The notes below the pieces were generated by a model. That model did no database searches and was not told where the DNA came from. It saw nothing but the letters and a program-made list of their open reading frames with translations. From Gammaproteobacteria bacterium (GTDB lineage Bacteria; Pseudomonadota; Gammaproteobacteria; Natronospirales; REEB76): a stretch of 5,343 nt of DNA. The stretch is from contig DAHVFI010000329.1 in assembly GCA_027317045.1 (NCBI GenBank), positions 1 through 5,343 of the forward strand. The letters are read 5' to 3'. Shown piece after piece: positions 1 through 5,343 of the stretch (position 1 is the stretch's first letter; each line of letters opens with the position of its first letter). A program made the position numbers and the translations under genes.

Positions 1-1270
1 GCTCGCCCATGAGCGCGAGTTTCTTGATGGCCGCCTCGCGGGTCTTGGGACTCATCCAGGAAATAGTTTCCATATCGCTGTGCAAGGCGGCGCGGATGCC
101 GTGCAGGATGTCCAGCACGGCTGCCTTGGAGGAGGGCGGGAATTTCTTTTTCACGTAGGCTTTGCCGACCGCGAAACCCAGCGCATTGTTTTCCGCGCTG
201 ACGACGCGTTTCCAGCGGGGCAGCAGCGCCTTGGCGCCGGTGAGCATGGATTGCATCTTGAAATCTTCATCCACGAAGGGCTGGGACAGATACGGTGCGA
301 AGGCGTCCAGCAACTGCCAGCGTAAATAATTCTTCCAGTTGCTCAGGGGCACACTTGCCAGTTGCATGCTCATGGCTTTAAAGAACTTGGGCATCGCCAG
401 GTTGATGCTCTTGAGTTCCGGATGGCCGAGATTGGCAAAATAATCCTGCCAGGAGAAGTTGGGGGTAGTCTTGTCCAATTGCACCAGATTCATGACATGA
501 TAAACGGCCCGCGGATCGCGTTGCTGCACCTGCGACATGGAGGCCTTGGCGAGATTGGTCTCGATATCCATGACAATCCCGGCTTCGCGCACGGCATTGT
601 CCTGGGTGTCGCCCAGCAATTCGAGACTGCGGGCAATGTGCTGTACGTAGGCCGCGCGGATCTTGGCAAATTTTGTATCTTTCTTGAGGTAATAATCCCG
701 GTCCGGCAGACCCAGGCCGCCCTGACCCACCACCCCAATGACCTGGGTGGAATCCTTGAGGTCCTGCATCTCCCCCATGCCGAACAGGGCGTTTACGCCC
801 AGCATCTGCAGACGGGCGATCTCGGTCTGCAGTTGTTTCTGGTTTTCGATATTGGCGATGCGTTCAAGCTCGGGCTCCAGGGGTTTGATGCCGGCCTGGT
901 TGATGGCAGCCTCGTCCATGCCGCTGTAATAGAAATCGCCGATCTTCTGAGCGTCGCTACCGGGTTGCGCTTGGGTATCCTTGGCCGCATCTTCCAGTAT
1001 CTGACGGATGGCATCCTCGTTCTGATTTTGCAGGATGTTGAATGTTCCCCAGGTGGAATAAGCGGGCGGAATCGGATTGGCCTTTTGCCAGCCGCCGTTG
1101 GCGAATGCGTAGAAATTCTGTGCCGGGTTCACACTCCGGTCCAGCCAATCGAGATGCAAACCCTCCGTACTTGTGACCACAGCATCGGACATGCCAAGCT
1201 TGCCGGCCGCGAATACGCTGAGCGGCGCAGCGCAGAGCACACTGATAAGGAGATAATGGGTCAGTCGCAT
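1..1270 (-). CDS. M13 family (neprilysin/PepO-like) zinc metallopeptidase, N-terminal part, cut by window edge
   Basis: Open for 423 codons from the ATG at 1270 to the left edge, with no stop. The start is supported by GGAGGTG (complement of 1273-1279) just upstream. Residues 1-21 look like a Sec signal peptide (hydrophobic LLISVL, cleavage near SVFA/AG), so the enzyme should be exported to the periplasm. Family signs: NPAQNFYAFANGGW at about 48-61, followed by NPIPPAYSTWG; GLGLPDRDYYL at about 185-195; a VGKAYVKKKFPPSSKAAV segment near 368-385; and WMSPKTREAAIKKL near 405-418. These are the conserved order of the M13 N-terminal (PF05649-type) domain. Known family members are about 650-700 residues and cut peptides using a C-terminal HExxH plus ExxxD zinc site. 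That half lies outside the window, so activity cannot be judged. The gene is divergent from the M61 peptidase. Family assignment is firm; substrate is unknown. Confidence 0.93.
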   Translation of the reverse strand, partial: MRLTHYLLISVLCAAPLSVFAAGKLGMSDAVVTSTEGLHLDWLDRSVNPAQNFYAFANGGWQKANPIPPAYSTWGTFNILQNQNEDAIRQILEDAAKDTQAQPGSDAQKIGDFYYSGMDEAAINQAGIKPLEPELERIANIENQKQLQTEIARLQMLGVNALFGMGEMQDLKDSTQVIGVVGQGGLGLPDRDYYLKKDTKFAKIRAAYVQHIARSLELLGDTQDNAVREAGIVMDIETNLAKASMSQVQQRDPRAVYHVMNLVQLDKTTPNFSWQDYFANLGHPELKSINLAMPKFFKAMSMQLASVPLSNWKNYLRWQLLDAFAPYLSQPFVDEDFKMQSMLTGAKALLPRWKRVVSAENNALGFAVGKAYVKKKFPPSSKAAVLDILHGIRAALHSDMETISWMSPKTREAAIKKLALMGE

Positions 1271-1564
1271 AACACCTCCGTTCTGACGTAAAACTGCATT
1301 AAAGTTAGATAGATCCGGGAATAAGGACTGGTTTTTCATCAGACAGTCTGTGGCGCGCGCACAAGGTTGATGAGTTATAGCGGCCGGTACATTCCAGCGC
1401 GCGGGAACGGATACTATCATAGGGCGTTAATATCCCGCCGCCAGGAGCATCAAGAGGTTCCCGAAGTCTGGCGCCGGTCCGGCCGCAGGTTCCATAAGAG
1501 GCAACCGGTAGGGTGTATGGTTCTCTGTCTCCGATTAAACAATATAGTATAGAGGAGTGGACTC
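1271..1564. other. Divergent intergenic region between the M13 and M61 peptidase genes
   Basis: This 294-bp stretch must contain both promoters. Visible elements are the M13 ribosome binding site (1273-1279, minus) and the M61 site GAGGAG (1552-1557, plus). There are two perfect 11-bp palindromes: CAGACAGTCTG at 1340-1350 and GCCGGTCCGGC at 1473-1483. For M13, TATCTA (minus, 1306-1311) is a possible -10, but no good -35 accompanies it. For M61, TATAGT at 1543-1548 resembles a -10, but it would start the transcript inside the ribosome binding site. No promoter is called with confidence. A 61-codon frame on the plus strand (1367-1552) has no good start signal and an arginine-rich, shadow-like composition. 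No RNA gene was recognised. Confidence 0.6.
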
Positions 1565-3484
1565 ATGAAAATCGTGATTGGCTACCTGGCCATAGTGCTG
1601 TCAATAGCCCTGGTGCCTGTGGCTCCTCCCGCGGCCGCCGCAGAGATCACCACTGGCTATCCCGGCATGCTCAGCTTGCAGGTGGATTTGAGCGACGCTC
1701 CCCGCAAGGTTTTTCATGTGCGAGAAGTGATTCCTGTGTCCCCGGGGCCGCTCACGCTTTATTATCCCAAGTGGATTCCCGGCGAGCATGCGCCCAGCGG
1801 GCCGCTGCAAAATATGGCGGGGCTGATGATTACCGCCAATGGCCAGACACTGCCCTGGCGCCGGGATCTGGTGGGCATGTACGCCATCCACTTGATCGTT
1901 CCCCAGGGCGTGCATGATCTGGAGGTAGCATTCGATTTCCTCTCGCCCACCAGCGGCGGCGAATTCGGCCAGAGCGTGTCGGCCACGCCGAATATCGTTG
2001 ATCTGGAATGGAATCAGGTACTGCTGTATCCCGCGGGTTATGCTTCCAAAGCCATCACCTTCGATGCCAGTGTCAAGCTGCCGGACGGCTGGCAATATGC
2101 CACGGCTCTCGAACCCCATCATGGCGGCAGCGGCGATGTTCAGTTCAAATCCGTAACGCTCAACAATCTGGTGGATTCGCCGCTTATCGCGGGTGAGTAT
2201 TTCCGCCAGGTGAATCTAGCTCCGGGCGCCCAGACCCCCGTGTACCTGGATATCGTGGCAGATGGGCCCGAGGATCTCGCCATCACGCCGCAGCAGGCGC
2301 AGCATTACCGCAACCTGGTGCAGCAGGAATACAGGATGTTCGGCGCGCACCATTACGCTTCCTATCATTTCCTGTTCACCTTGTCGGACAGCACCGGCCA
2401 TTTTGGCCTGGAACATCACCAGTCCAGCGACGACCGTACCTTCGCGAATTACTTCATCAACTCCGATACCAATCTGGTGGAGGCCGGCCTGTTGCCCCAC
2501 GAATACACCCATTCCTGGAACGGCAAGTTCCGCCGCCCCTACGATCTGTGGACGCCGGATTTCAATTCCGTGCCGGAAAAAGATGATTTGCTGTGGGTGT
2601 ATGAGGGCCTGACGGAATACTGGGGGGAGGTGATGGCCGCACGCAGCGGATTGTGGACCCGGGAGGATTATCGTCAGGCGCTGGCGCTGACGGCCGCCAC
2701 CATGGACCATATGCCGGGGCGCACCTGGCGGCCGTTGCAGGATACCGCCGACGAGGCCTCGATCCTGTATTACGTTCCGGACGCCTGGCACAACTGGCGC
2801 CGCAGCGCCGGTGATTTCTATGCGGAAGGCACACTGATGTGGCTGGACGTGGATACCAAGATCCGCGAACTCAGCCATGACCACCGTTCACTCAACGATT
2901 TTGCGCGCGAGTTCTTCGGTATCAATAACGGCAGCTATGCCACGGTAACGTATAACGTTGACGACATCGTCAAGGCCTTGAACAGCGTGCAGCCCTATAA
3001 TTGGGCGGCGTATCTGAAAAACATTCTCGACAGCAAACAATTCCACGCGCCGCTCGCGGGCATCACACGCGGGGGATATCGGCTGGTGTACACGGATCAG
3101 CCCTCGAAATATGAGAAGGCCAGCGACAGGGTGCGCAAACAGCTCAACGCCATGTTTTCCATCGGCCTGCAACTCGGTATGGAGGACAAGAATAAGGGCG
3201 CGGTGCAGGATGTGCTGTGGAACGGTCCCGCCTATAAAGCCGGCCTGGCCCCGGGCATGCAGATCATCGCCGTGAACGGCCGCGCCTTCACACCCGAATT
3301 GTTCCGGGACGCTATCCGCCGGGCTCAGGGTTCAATCGCCCCGATTCAATTGCTGGTGAAGAACCTGGACTACTACAAAACCTATGCGGTGGATTATCAC
3401 GGCGGCCTGAGGTATCCGCACCTGGAACGGCTGCAATCCCAGCCGAATTATCTGGATCAGATCCTCACACCGCTCAAGCCGTAG
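1565..3484 (+). CDS. M61 family peptidase (glycyl-aminopeptidase-like) with C-terminal PDZ domain, exported
   Basis: A complete 639-residue protein. The start is fixed by GAGGAG at 1552-1557, seven bases before the ATG. Residues 1-26 form a signal peptide (hydrophobic IVIGYLAIVLSIALV, cleavage near AAAA/E), pointing to the periplasm. The N-terminal beta-rich region to about residue 190 matches the M61 N-domain. The catalytic domain has GLEHHQSSD before the zinc motif HEYTH (residues 312-316, in LLPHEYTHSWNGKFRRP), then EGLTEYWG, where E347 is the probable third zinc ligand. A PDZ domain follows at about 533-610 (NGPAYKAGLAPGMQIIAVNG). M61 enzymes remove N-terminal residues, classically Gly or Ala, from peptides; the real substrate here is unknown. 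Length and motif order are normal for the family, with no frameshift or missing ligand. It is divergent from the M13 gene and convergent with nirK. Both peptidases look exported, so a shared role in peptide scavenging is plausible but only inferred. Confidence 0.95.
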   Translation: MKIVIGYLAIVLSIALVPVAPPAAAAEITTGYPGMLSLQVDLSDAPRKVFHVREVIPVSPGPLTLYYPKWIPGEHAPSGPLQNMAGLMITANGQTLPWRRDLVGMYAIHLIVPQGVHDLEVAFDFLSPTSGGEFGQSVSATPNIVDLEWNQVLLYPAGYASKAITFDASVKLPDGWQYATALEPHHGGSGDVQFKSVTLNNLVDSPLIAGEYFRQVNLAPGAQTPVYLDIVADGPEDLAITPQQAQHYRNLVQQEYRMFGAHHYASYHFLFTLSDSTGHFGLEHHQSSDDRTFANYFINSDTNLVEAGLLPHEYTHSWNGKFRRPYDLWTPDFNSVPEKDDLLWVYEGLTEYWGEVMAARSGLWTREDYRQALALTAATMDHMPGRTWRPLQDTADEASILYYVPDAWHNWRRSAGDFYAEGTLMWLDVDTKIRELSHDHRSLNDFAREFFGINNGSYATVTYNVDDIVKALNSVQPYNWAAYLKNILDSKQFHAPLAGITRGGYRLVYTDQPSKYEKASDRVRKQLNAMFSIGLQLGMEDKNKGAVQDVLWNGPAYKAGLAPGMQIIAVNGRAFTPELFRDAIRRAQGSIAPIQLLVKNLDYYKTYAVDYHGGLRYPHLERLQSQPNYLDQILTPLKP

Positions 3485-3519
3485 ATTTTATGAACGGTGC
3501 GGCTCGACGGCGGGCAGCA

Positions 3520-3548
3520 CCGGGGCGCTGTACCTGACAGCGCCCCGG
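3520..3548. terminator. Perfect 12-bp hairpin between convergent genes, probable bidirectional terminator
   Basis: CCGGGGCGCTGT (3520-3531) and ACAGCGCCCCGG (3537-3548) are perfect inverted repeats around a 5-base loop (ACCTG). The hairpin starts 35 bases after the M61 stop and, on the other strand, 23 bases after the nirK stop. Its place between two convergent ends fits a shared terminator. Neither side carries a clear U-tract: the plus side continues AAATAC and the minus side TGCTGC. Termination may therefore be inefficient or factor-assisted, or the hairpin may mainly protect 3' ends. Confidence 0.65.
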
Positions 3549-3571
3549 AAATACAGCCGGCAGCCAGCGAC

Positions 3572-4981
3572 TCAGTGGCCCGATCCAGGCGCCGGCGGGT
3601 AATCGGAGCGGTAAATCGCCGGATTGGCGGTACCGCTCACCTCCAGGTAGCCCACCAATCCGCGTTCCATACGCGATAGCGCATGATCCACCAGCAGGTA
3701 CTTGCCGGGTACTTCGGGCGTGAGTTCCACCATCGCCGCGCCCCCCGGCGGCACCGACACGGTCTGCACGTCGCGCACCGGCGGCGATACCAGCGAACCC
3801 CACGCATAGACCCGGTCCATGATCTCGCCGATCACATGGAACGAGGAGGTGAAGTTCGGTCCGCCCACGCCGAAGAAGATGCGCACGCGGTCGCCGACCT
3901 TGGCATGCAGGGGATGATATTTCGTGAGTGCGCCGACTTCACCGTTGAACACGAAGTAGGCGGGCTGCTCGTCCAGCAATTTGTTGACGTCGAATTCCTG
4001 AGCGCCGTGCTGGCCGTAGGCGCCGGTGGTGTAGAGCTCGCCCTGCATCACGTAGAACTCTTTGTCCGCCTTCGGCAGGCCGCCGGCCGGCTCCACCAGG
4101 ATCATGCCGTACATGCCGTTGGAGATGTGCTCCGCCACCATCGGCGTGGCGCAGTGATATACGTACAGTCCGGGCTTCAGCGCCTTGAAGGTGAAGCTGC
4201 GTTCCTGCCCCGGCGGCACCTGCATCACTGCTGCGCCGCCGCCGGGACCGGTGACCGCGTGCAGGTCAATAGAGTGGATCATGTGGCTGCCGGTCGCATT
4301 TTTCAGCGTCAGGGTTACGCTATCGCCGACGCGCACCCGCAGCAGCGGTCCCGGCACCTTGCCATCAAAGGTCCAGTAGGTATAGGTGGTGCCGTCGGCG
4401 AGACGGCCCTGCACTTCCTCGGTGGTGAGGGTGAAATGCACCTGTTGGGGTCCGCGGATGCCCACGGGTGGCGGCACATCAGCAGGATCGCGGCTGATAT
4501 CGCTGGCTTCCACTACTTGGGTGGTAGCGGCTCCGCCCACGATCAAGCGACCTTCCATACCGGCTTGGCGATGACCCGGCAGGGTGCAGAAATAGTCGAA
4601 ACGGCCCGCCTTGTCGGCCCGGAATACGATCACCGTACTGGCGTTCATGCCCACCACGTGATTCGAGAGCGCTTTGAACTCGGGTACGCTGATGTCATGC
4701 TCGGCGCCGTCGCCGTCAATGAGCGTGATTTGCACCACCGCATCCACCGGCACCTTGAGGGCAGGATTATCCACGCCGTCGATGCCGCTGCCGACGCCGC
4801 GGAAGGTCATGCCCTTGGCGCCGATATGGGTCTCGAGAGTGAAACTCACGTCCGGCCGGTAACTCGCGGGAGAATTGGGCAGATTGGATGTGTGGGCGCG
4901 TGCCGCCCCGCCCGCCGCGAACAACAACAGAGCAAGCAACGCTGGATGGATACGGGCGGACAGTAGGGGTGAACGACACAT
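3572..4981 (-). CDS. nirK: Copper-containing nitrite reductase (AniA-like) with fused N-terminal cupredoxin domain
   Basis: A 469-residue periplasmic enzyme reducing nitrite to nitric oxide. The start at 4981 is chosen because AAGGAGG (minus, 4989-4995) lies seven bases upstream. An earlier in-frame ATG at 5011 has no such site and lies upstream of the predicted transcript start. Residues 1-29 are a signal peptide (ALLALLLFAAGG, cleavage near ARA/H). Residues about 45-150 form an extra cupredoxin with a full type 1 site: H95, C132, H137, M142 (CTLPGHRQAGM). The core CuNiR follows: type 1 ligands H236, C277, H285, M290; type 2 ligands H241, H276, H433; catalytic D239 (HSIDLH) and H382 (SFHVIGEI). 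GGGAAVM, HISNGMYGMILVEP, GLPKADKEFY and LLVDHALSRMERGLVG closely resemble Neisseria AniA (class II). The active form is expected to be a trimer. The fused domain probably acts as a tethered electron carrier, as in Hyphomicrobium and Thermus enzymes. No nor, nos or nirV neighbour is visible. Confidence 0.96.
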   Translation of the reverse strand: MCRSPLLSARIHPALLALLLFAAGGAARAHTSNLPNSPASYRPDVSFTLETHIGAKGMTFRGVGSGIDGVDNPALKVPVDAVVQITLIDGDGAEHDISVPEFKALSNHVVGMNASTVIVFRADKAGRFDYFCTLPGHRQAGMEGRLIVGGAATTQVVEASDISRDPADVPPPVGIRGPQQVHFTLTTEEVQGRLADGTTYTYWTFDGKVPGPLLRVRVGDSVTLTLKNATGSHMIHSIDLHAVTGPGGGAAVMQVPPGQERSFTFKALKPGLYVYHCATPMVAEHISNGMYGMILVEPAGGLPKADKEFYVMQGELYTTGAYGQHGAQEFDVNKLLDEQPAYFVFNGEVGALTKYHPLHAKVGDRVRIFFGVGGPNFTSSFHVIGEIMDRVYAWGSLVSPPVRDVQTVSVPPGGAAMVELTPEVPGKYLLVDHALSRMERGLVGYLEVSGTANPAIYRSDYPPAPGSGH

Positions 4982-4988
4982 GTTGAAT

Positions 4989-4995
4989 CCTCCTT
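4989..4995 (-). promoter_or_regulatory. nirK ribosome binding site that decides the start codon
   Basis: The minus strand reads AAGGAGG, a near-perfect match to the 16S rRNA tail, with seven bases (ATTCAAC) before the ATG at 4981. It lies inside the reading frame if translation began at the ATG at 5011, so that longer version (ten extra residues before the signal peptide) is unlikely. Confidence 0.85.
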
Positions 4996-5009
4996 GTAGT
5001 GAGGACGCC

Positions 5010-5015
5010 ATTGTA
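5010..5015 (-). promoter_or_regulatory. nirK -10 promoter element
   Basis: The minus strand reads TACAAT (5015 to 5010), a 5-of-6 match to TATAAT. It predicts a transcript start near 5003 and a leader of about 22 bases that contains the AAGGAGG site. There is no good -35 element. That is usual for promoters activated by FNR-type regulators bound over the -35 region, as seen just upstream. The start position is inferred from spacing. Confidence 0.65.
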
Positions 5016-5037
5016 TATTCGCGGCCGGGCGGATACC

Positions 5038-5051
5038 TTGACGCAGATCAA
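5038..5051 (-). promoter_or_regulatory. FNR/ANR/DNR/NNR-type activator box upstream of nirK
   Basis: The minus strand reads TTGATCTGCGTCAA, matching the FNR-family consensus TTGAT-N4-ATCAA at 9 of 10 fixed positions. Its centre is at 5044.5, exactly 41.5 bases upstream of the start (5003) predicted from the TACAAT element. This is the spacing of a class II FNR-dependent promoter. Family knowledge says such boxes on nitrite reductase genes are bound by oxygen-sensing FNR/ANR or NO-sensing DNR/NNR proteins. Which one acts here cannot be told from the box. Confidence 0.8.
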
Positions 5052-5066
5052 CTGCCCTGCGGGCAG
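5052..5066. repeat. Short inverted repeat abutting the FNR-type box
   Basis: CTGCCC (5052-5057) and GGGCAG (5061-5066) are perfect arms around TGC. The repeat begins one base beyond the FNR-type box, at about -49 to -63 relative to the predicted nirK start, where a second regulator could bind. It matches no operator known to me; it could be a chance palindrome in GC-rich DNA. Confidence 0.4.
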
Positions 5067-5090
5067 ACCCGTGGGGATAGCTGCGCACCG

Positions 5091-5110
5091 CCACCGTGTG
5101 GACTCGGTGG
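5091..5110. repeat. Small hairpin with GGA in its loop
   Basis: CCACCG (5091-5096) and CGGTGG (5105-5110) pair around an 8-base loop, TGTGGACT. On the plus strand the loop exposes GGA at 5100-5102. This is noted because the hairpins further right also carry GGA loops. No function can be assigned from sequence alone. Confidence 0.35.
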
Positions 5111-5149
5111 AAAGGATTCTGAAGGGCAGGAAGTAGAAGCGATTGATCA

Positions 5150-5237
5150 GGGTGACAGGGCTCGCCGCTGTGCGGCGAGCGCCCGCACAAGGATGTGCGG
5201 GCCGGACAACCTGCCAAGGATGGCTCTGTGCAGATGG
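5150..5237. repeat. 88-bp multi-hairpin direct repeat, copy 1
   Basis: Identical over 88 bases to 5256-5343, 106 bases away. It holds three inverted repeats in a row. The first has 9-bp arms at 5160-5168 and 5172-5180 (GCTCGCCGC / GCGGCGAGC, loop TGT). The second has 8-bp arms at 5181-5188 and 5195-5202 (GCCCGCAC / GTGCGGGC, loop AAGGAT). The third has 4-bp arms at 5213-5216 and 5221-5224 (GCCA / TGGC, loop AGGA). The first two stems are directly adjacent. No terminal repeats or transposase of a mobile element are visible. It could be a REP-like extragenic palindromic element or part of a structured RNA. Reading frames through it are low-complexity shadows. Confidence 0.9.
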
Positions 5238-5255
5238 GAATGTGAATGATGGTCG

Positions 5256-5343
5256 GGGTGACAGGGCTCGCCGCTGTGCGGCGAGCGCCCGCACAAGGAT
5301 GTGCGGGCCGGACAACCTGCCAAGGATGGCTCTGTGCAGATGG
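5256..5343. repeat. 88-bp multi-hairpin direct repeat, copy 2, reaching the window edge
   Basis: A base-for-base match to 5150-5237, separated from it by an 18-base unique spacer (5238-5255), giving a 106-bp period. The same stems recur at 5266-5274/5278-5286, 5287-5294/5301-5308 and 5319-5322/5327-5330. The match is still perfect at the last base of the window, so the true repeat may be longer and more copies may follow. Confidence 0.9.

Larger units (their letters stand above)
4982..5343. other. Non-coding region upstream of nirK
   Basis: These 362 bases hold the nirK leader and promoter (4982 to about 5051), two small inverted repeats (5052-5066, 5091-5110), a purine-rich plus-strand stretch with two AGGA motifs (about 5111-5140), and the tandem 106-bp-period repeat. 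Open frames cross it on both strands (plus 4875-5249; minus 5315-4767). They overlap the nirK coding region in other frames, lack convincing ribosome binding sites and show no recognisable protein family, so they are not called. Confidence 0.7.

Noticed and set aside
1..1270. Truncated pseudogene of the M13 peptidase
   Set aside because: The frame is fully open to the window edge with intact family motifs. The missing catalytic half is due to the window boundary, not a visible mutation.
362..1291. Long plus-strand open frame (309 codons) opposite the M13 peptidase
   Set aside because: It is antisense to a gene with clear M13 motifs and shows no recognisable family or ribosome binding site. 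It is a codon-bias shadow.
1367..1380. FNR-like box (TTGATGAGTTATAG) in the divergent region
   Set aside because: Only the left half-site matches; the right half does not resemble ATCAA.
1367..1552. Small plus-strand frame upstream of the M61 gene
   Set aside because: Poor start context, Arg-rich shadow composition, and it ends in the M61 ribosome binding site. No conserved features were seen.
3683..4966. Plus-strand open frame of 427 codons opposite nirK
   Set aside because: Its very His/Arg-rich, low-complexity product is typical of the antisense of a GC-rich gene, and the minus strand encodes a full CuNiR with every copper ligand.
4767..5315. Minus-strand open frame of 182 codons running from the repeats into nirK
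   Set aside because: Its N-terminal part is just the translated DNA repeat and spacer, and it overlaps nirK in another frame. It has no family resemblance.
5150..5343. CRISPR array
   Set aside because: The repeats are 88 bp with one 18-bp spacer, well outside CRISPR dimensions, and no cas genes are present.

Overview
The window is GC-rich with tightly packed coding DNA, strong AGGAGG-type ribosome binding sites, and exported proteins with Sec-type signal peptides. This fits a Gram-negative proteobacterium. Two periplasmic-type metallopeptidases beside an AniA-like copper nitrite reductase make a gammaproteobacterium (Xanthomonadales/Nevskiales-like) the best guess, but this is inferred from gene style only.

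Layout, left to right. (1) Positions 1-1270, minus strand: the first 423 residues of an M13 (neprilysin/PepO-like) zinc endopeptidase. The catalytic half lies beyond the left edge. (2) Positions 1271-1564: a 294-bp divergent intergenic region holding both ribosome binding sites, two short perfect palindromes and no convincing gene. (3) Positions 1565-3484, plus strand: a complete exported M61 (glycyl-aminopeptidase-like) zinc peptidase with HEYTH motif and C-terminal PDZ domain. (4) Positions 3485-3571: a short convergent gap with a perfect 12-bp GC-rich hairpin, a probable shared terminator. (5) Positions 3572-4981, minus strand: a complete periplasmic copper nitrite reductase (nirK, AniA-like) with an extra N-terminal blue-copper cupredoxin domain. 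All ligands of three copper sites are present. (6) Positions 4982-5343: the nirK control region, then a repeat region. An FNR/DNR-type box (TTGAT-N4-GTCAA) is centred exactly 41.5 bp upstream of the start site predicted from a TACAAT -10 element. Beyond it are two identical 88-bp copies, 106 bp apart, of a multi-hairpin element; the second copy reaches the window edge.

Functionally, the left side is an exported peptide-degradation pair transcribed divergently. The right side is an oxygen- or NO-responsive gene for respiratory nitrite reduction or nitrite detoxification (nitrite to NO) in the periplasm. Nothing in the sequence ties the two parts together; they are convergent and separated by a terminator-like hairpin. 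The least explained part is the repeat region. Read on the plus strand, its hairpins display GGA in their loops, and one closely matches the known CsrA/RsmA binding consensus. It could be a Csr-type regulatory RNA or a dispersed REP-like palindromic element; the window alone cannot decide.
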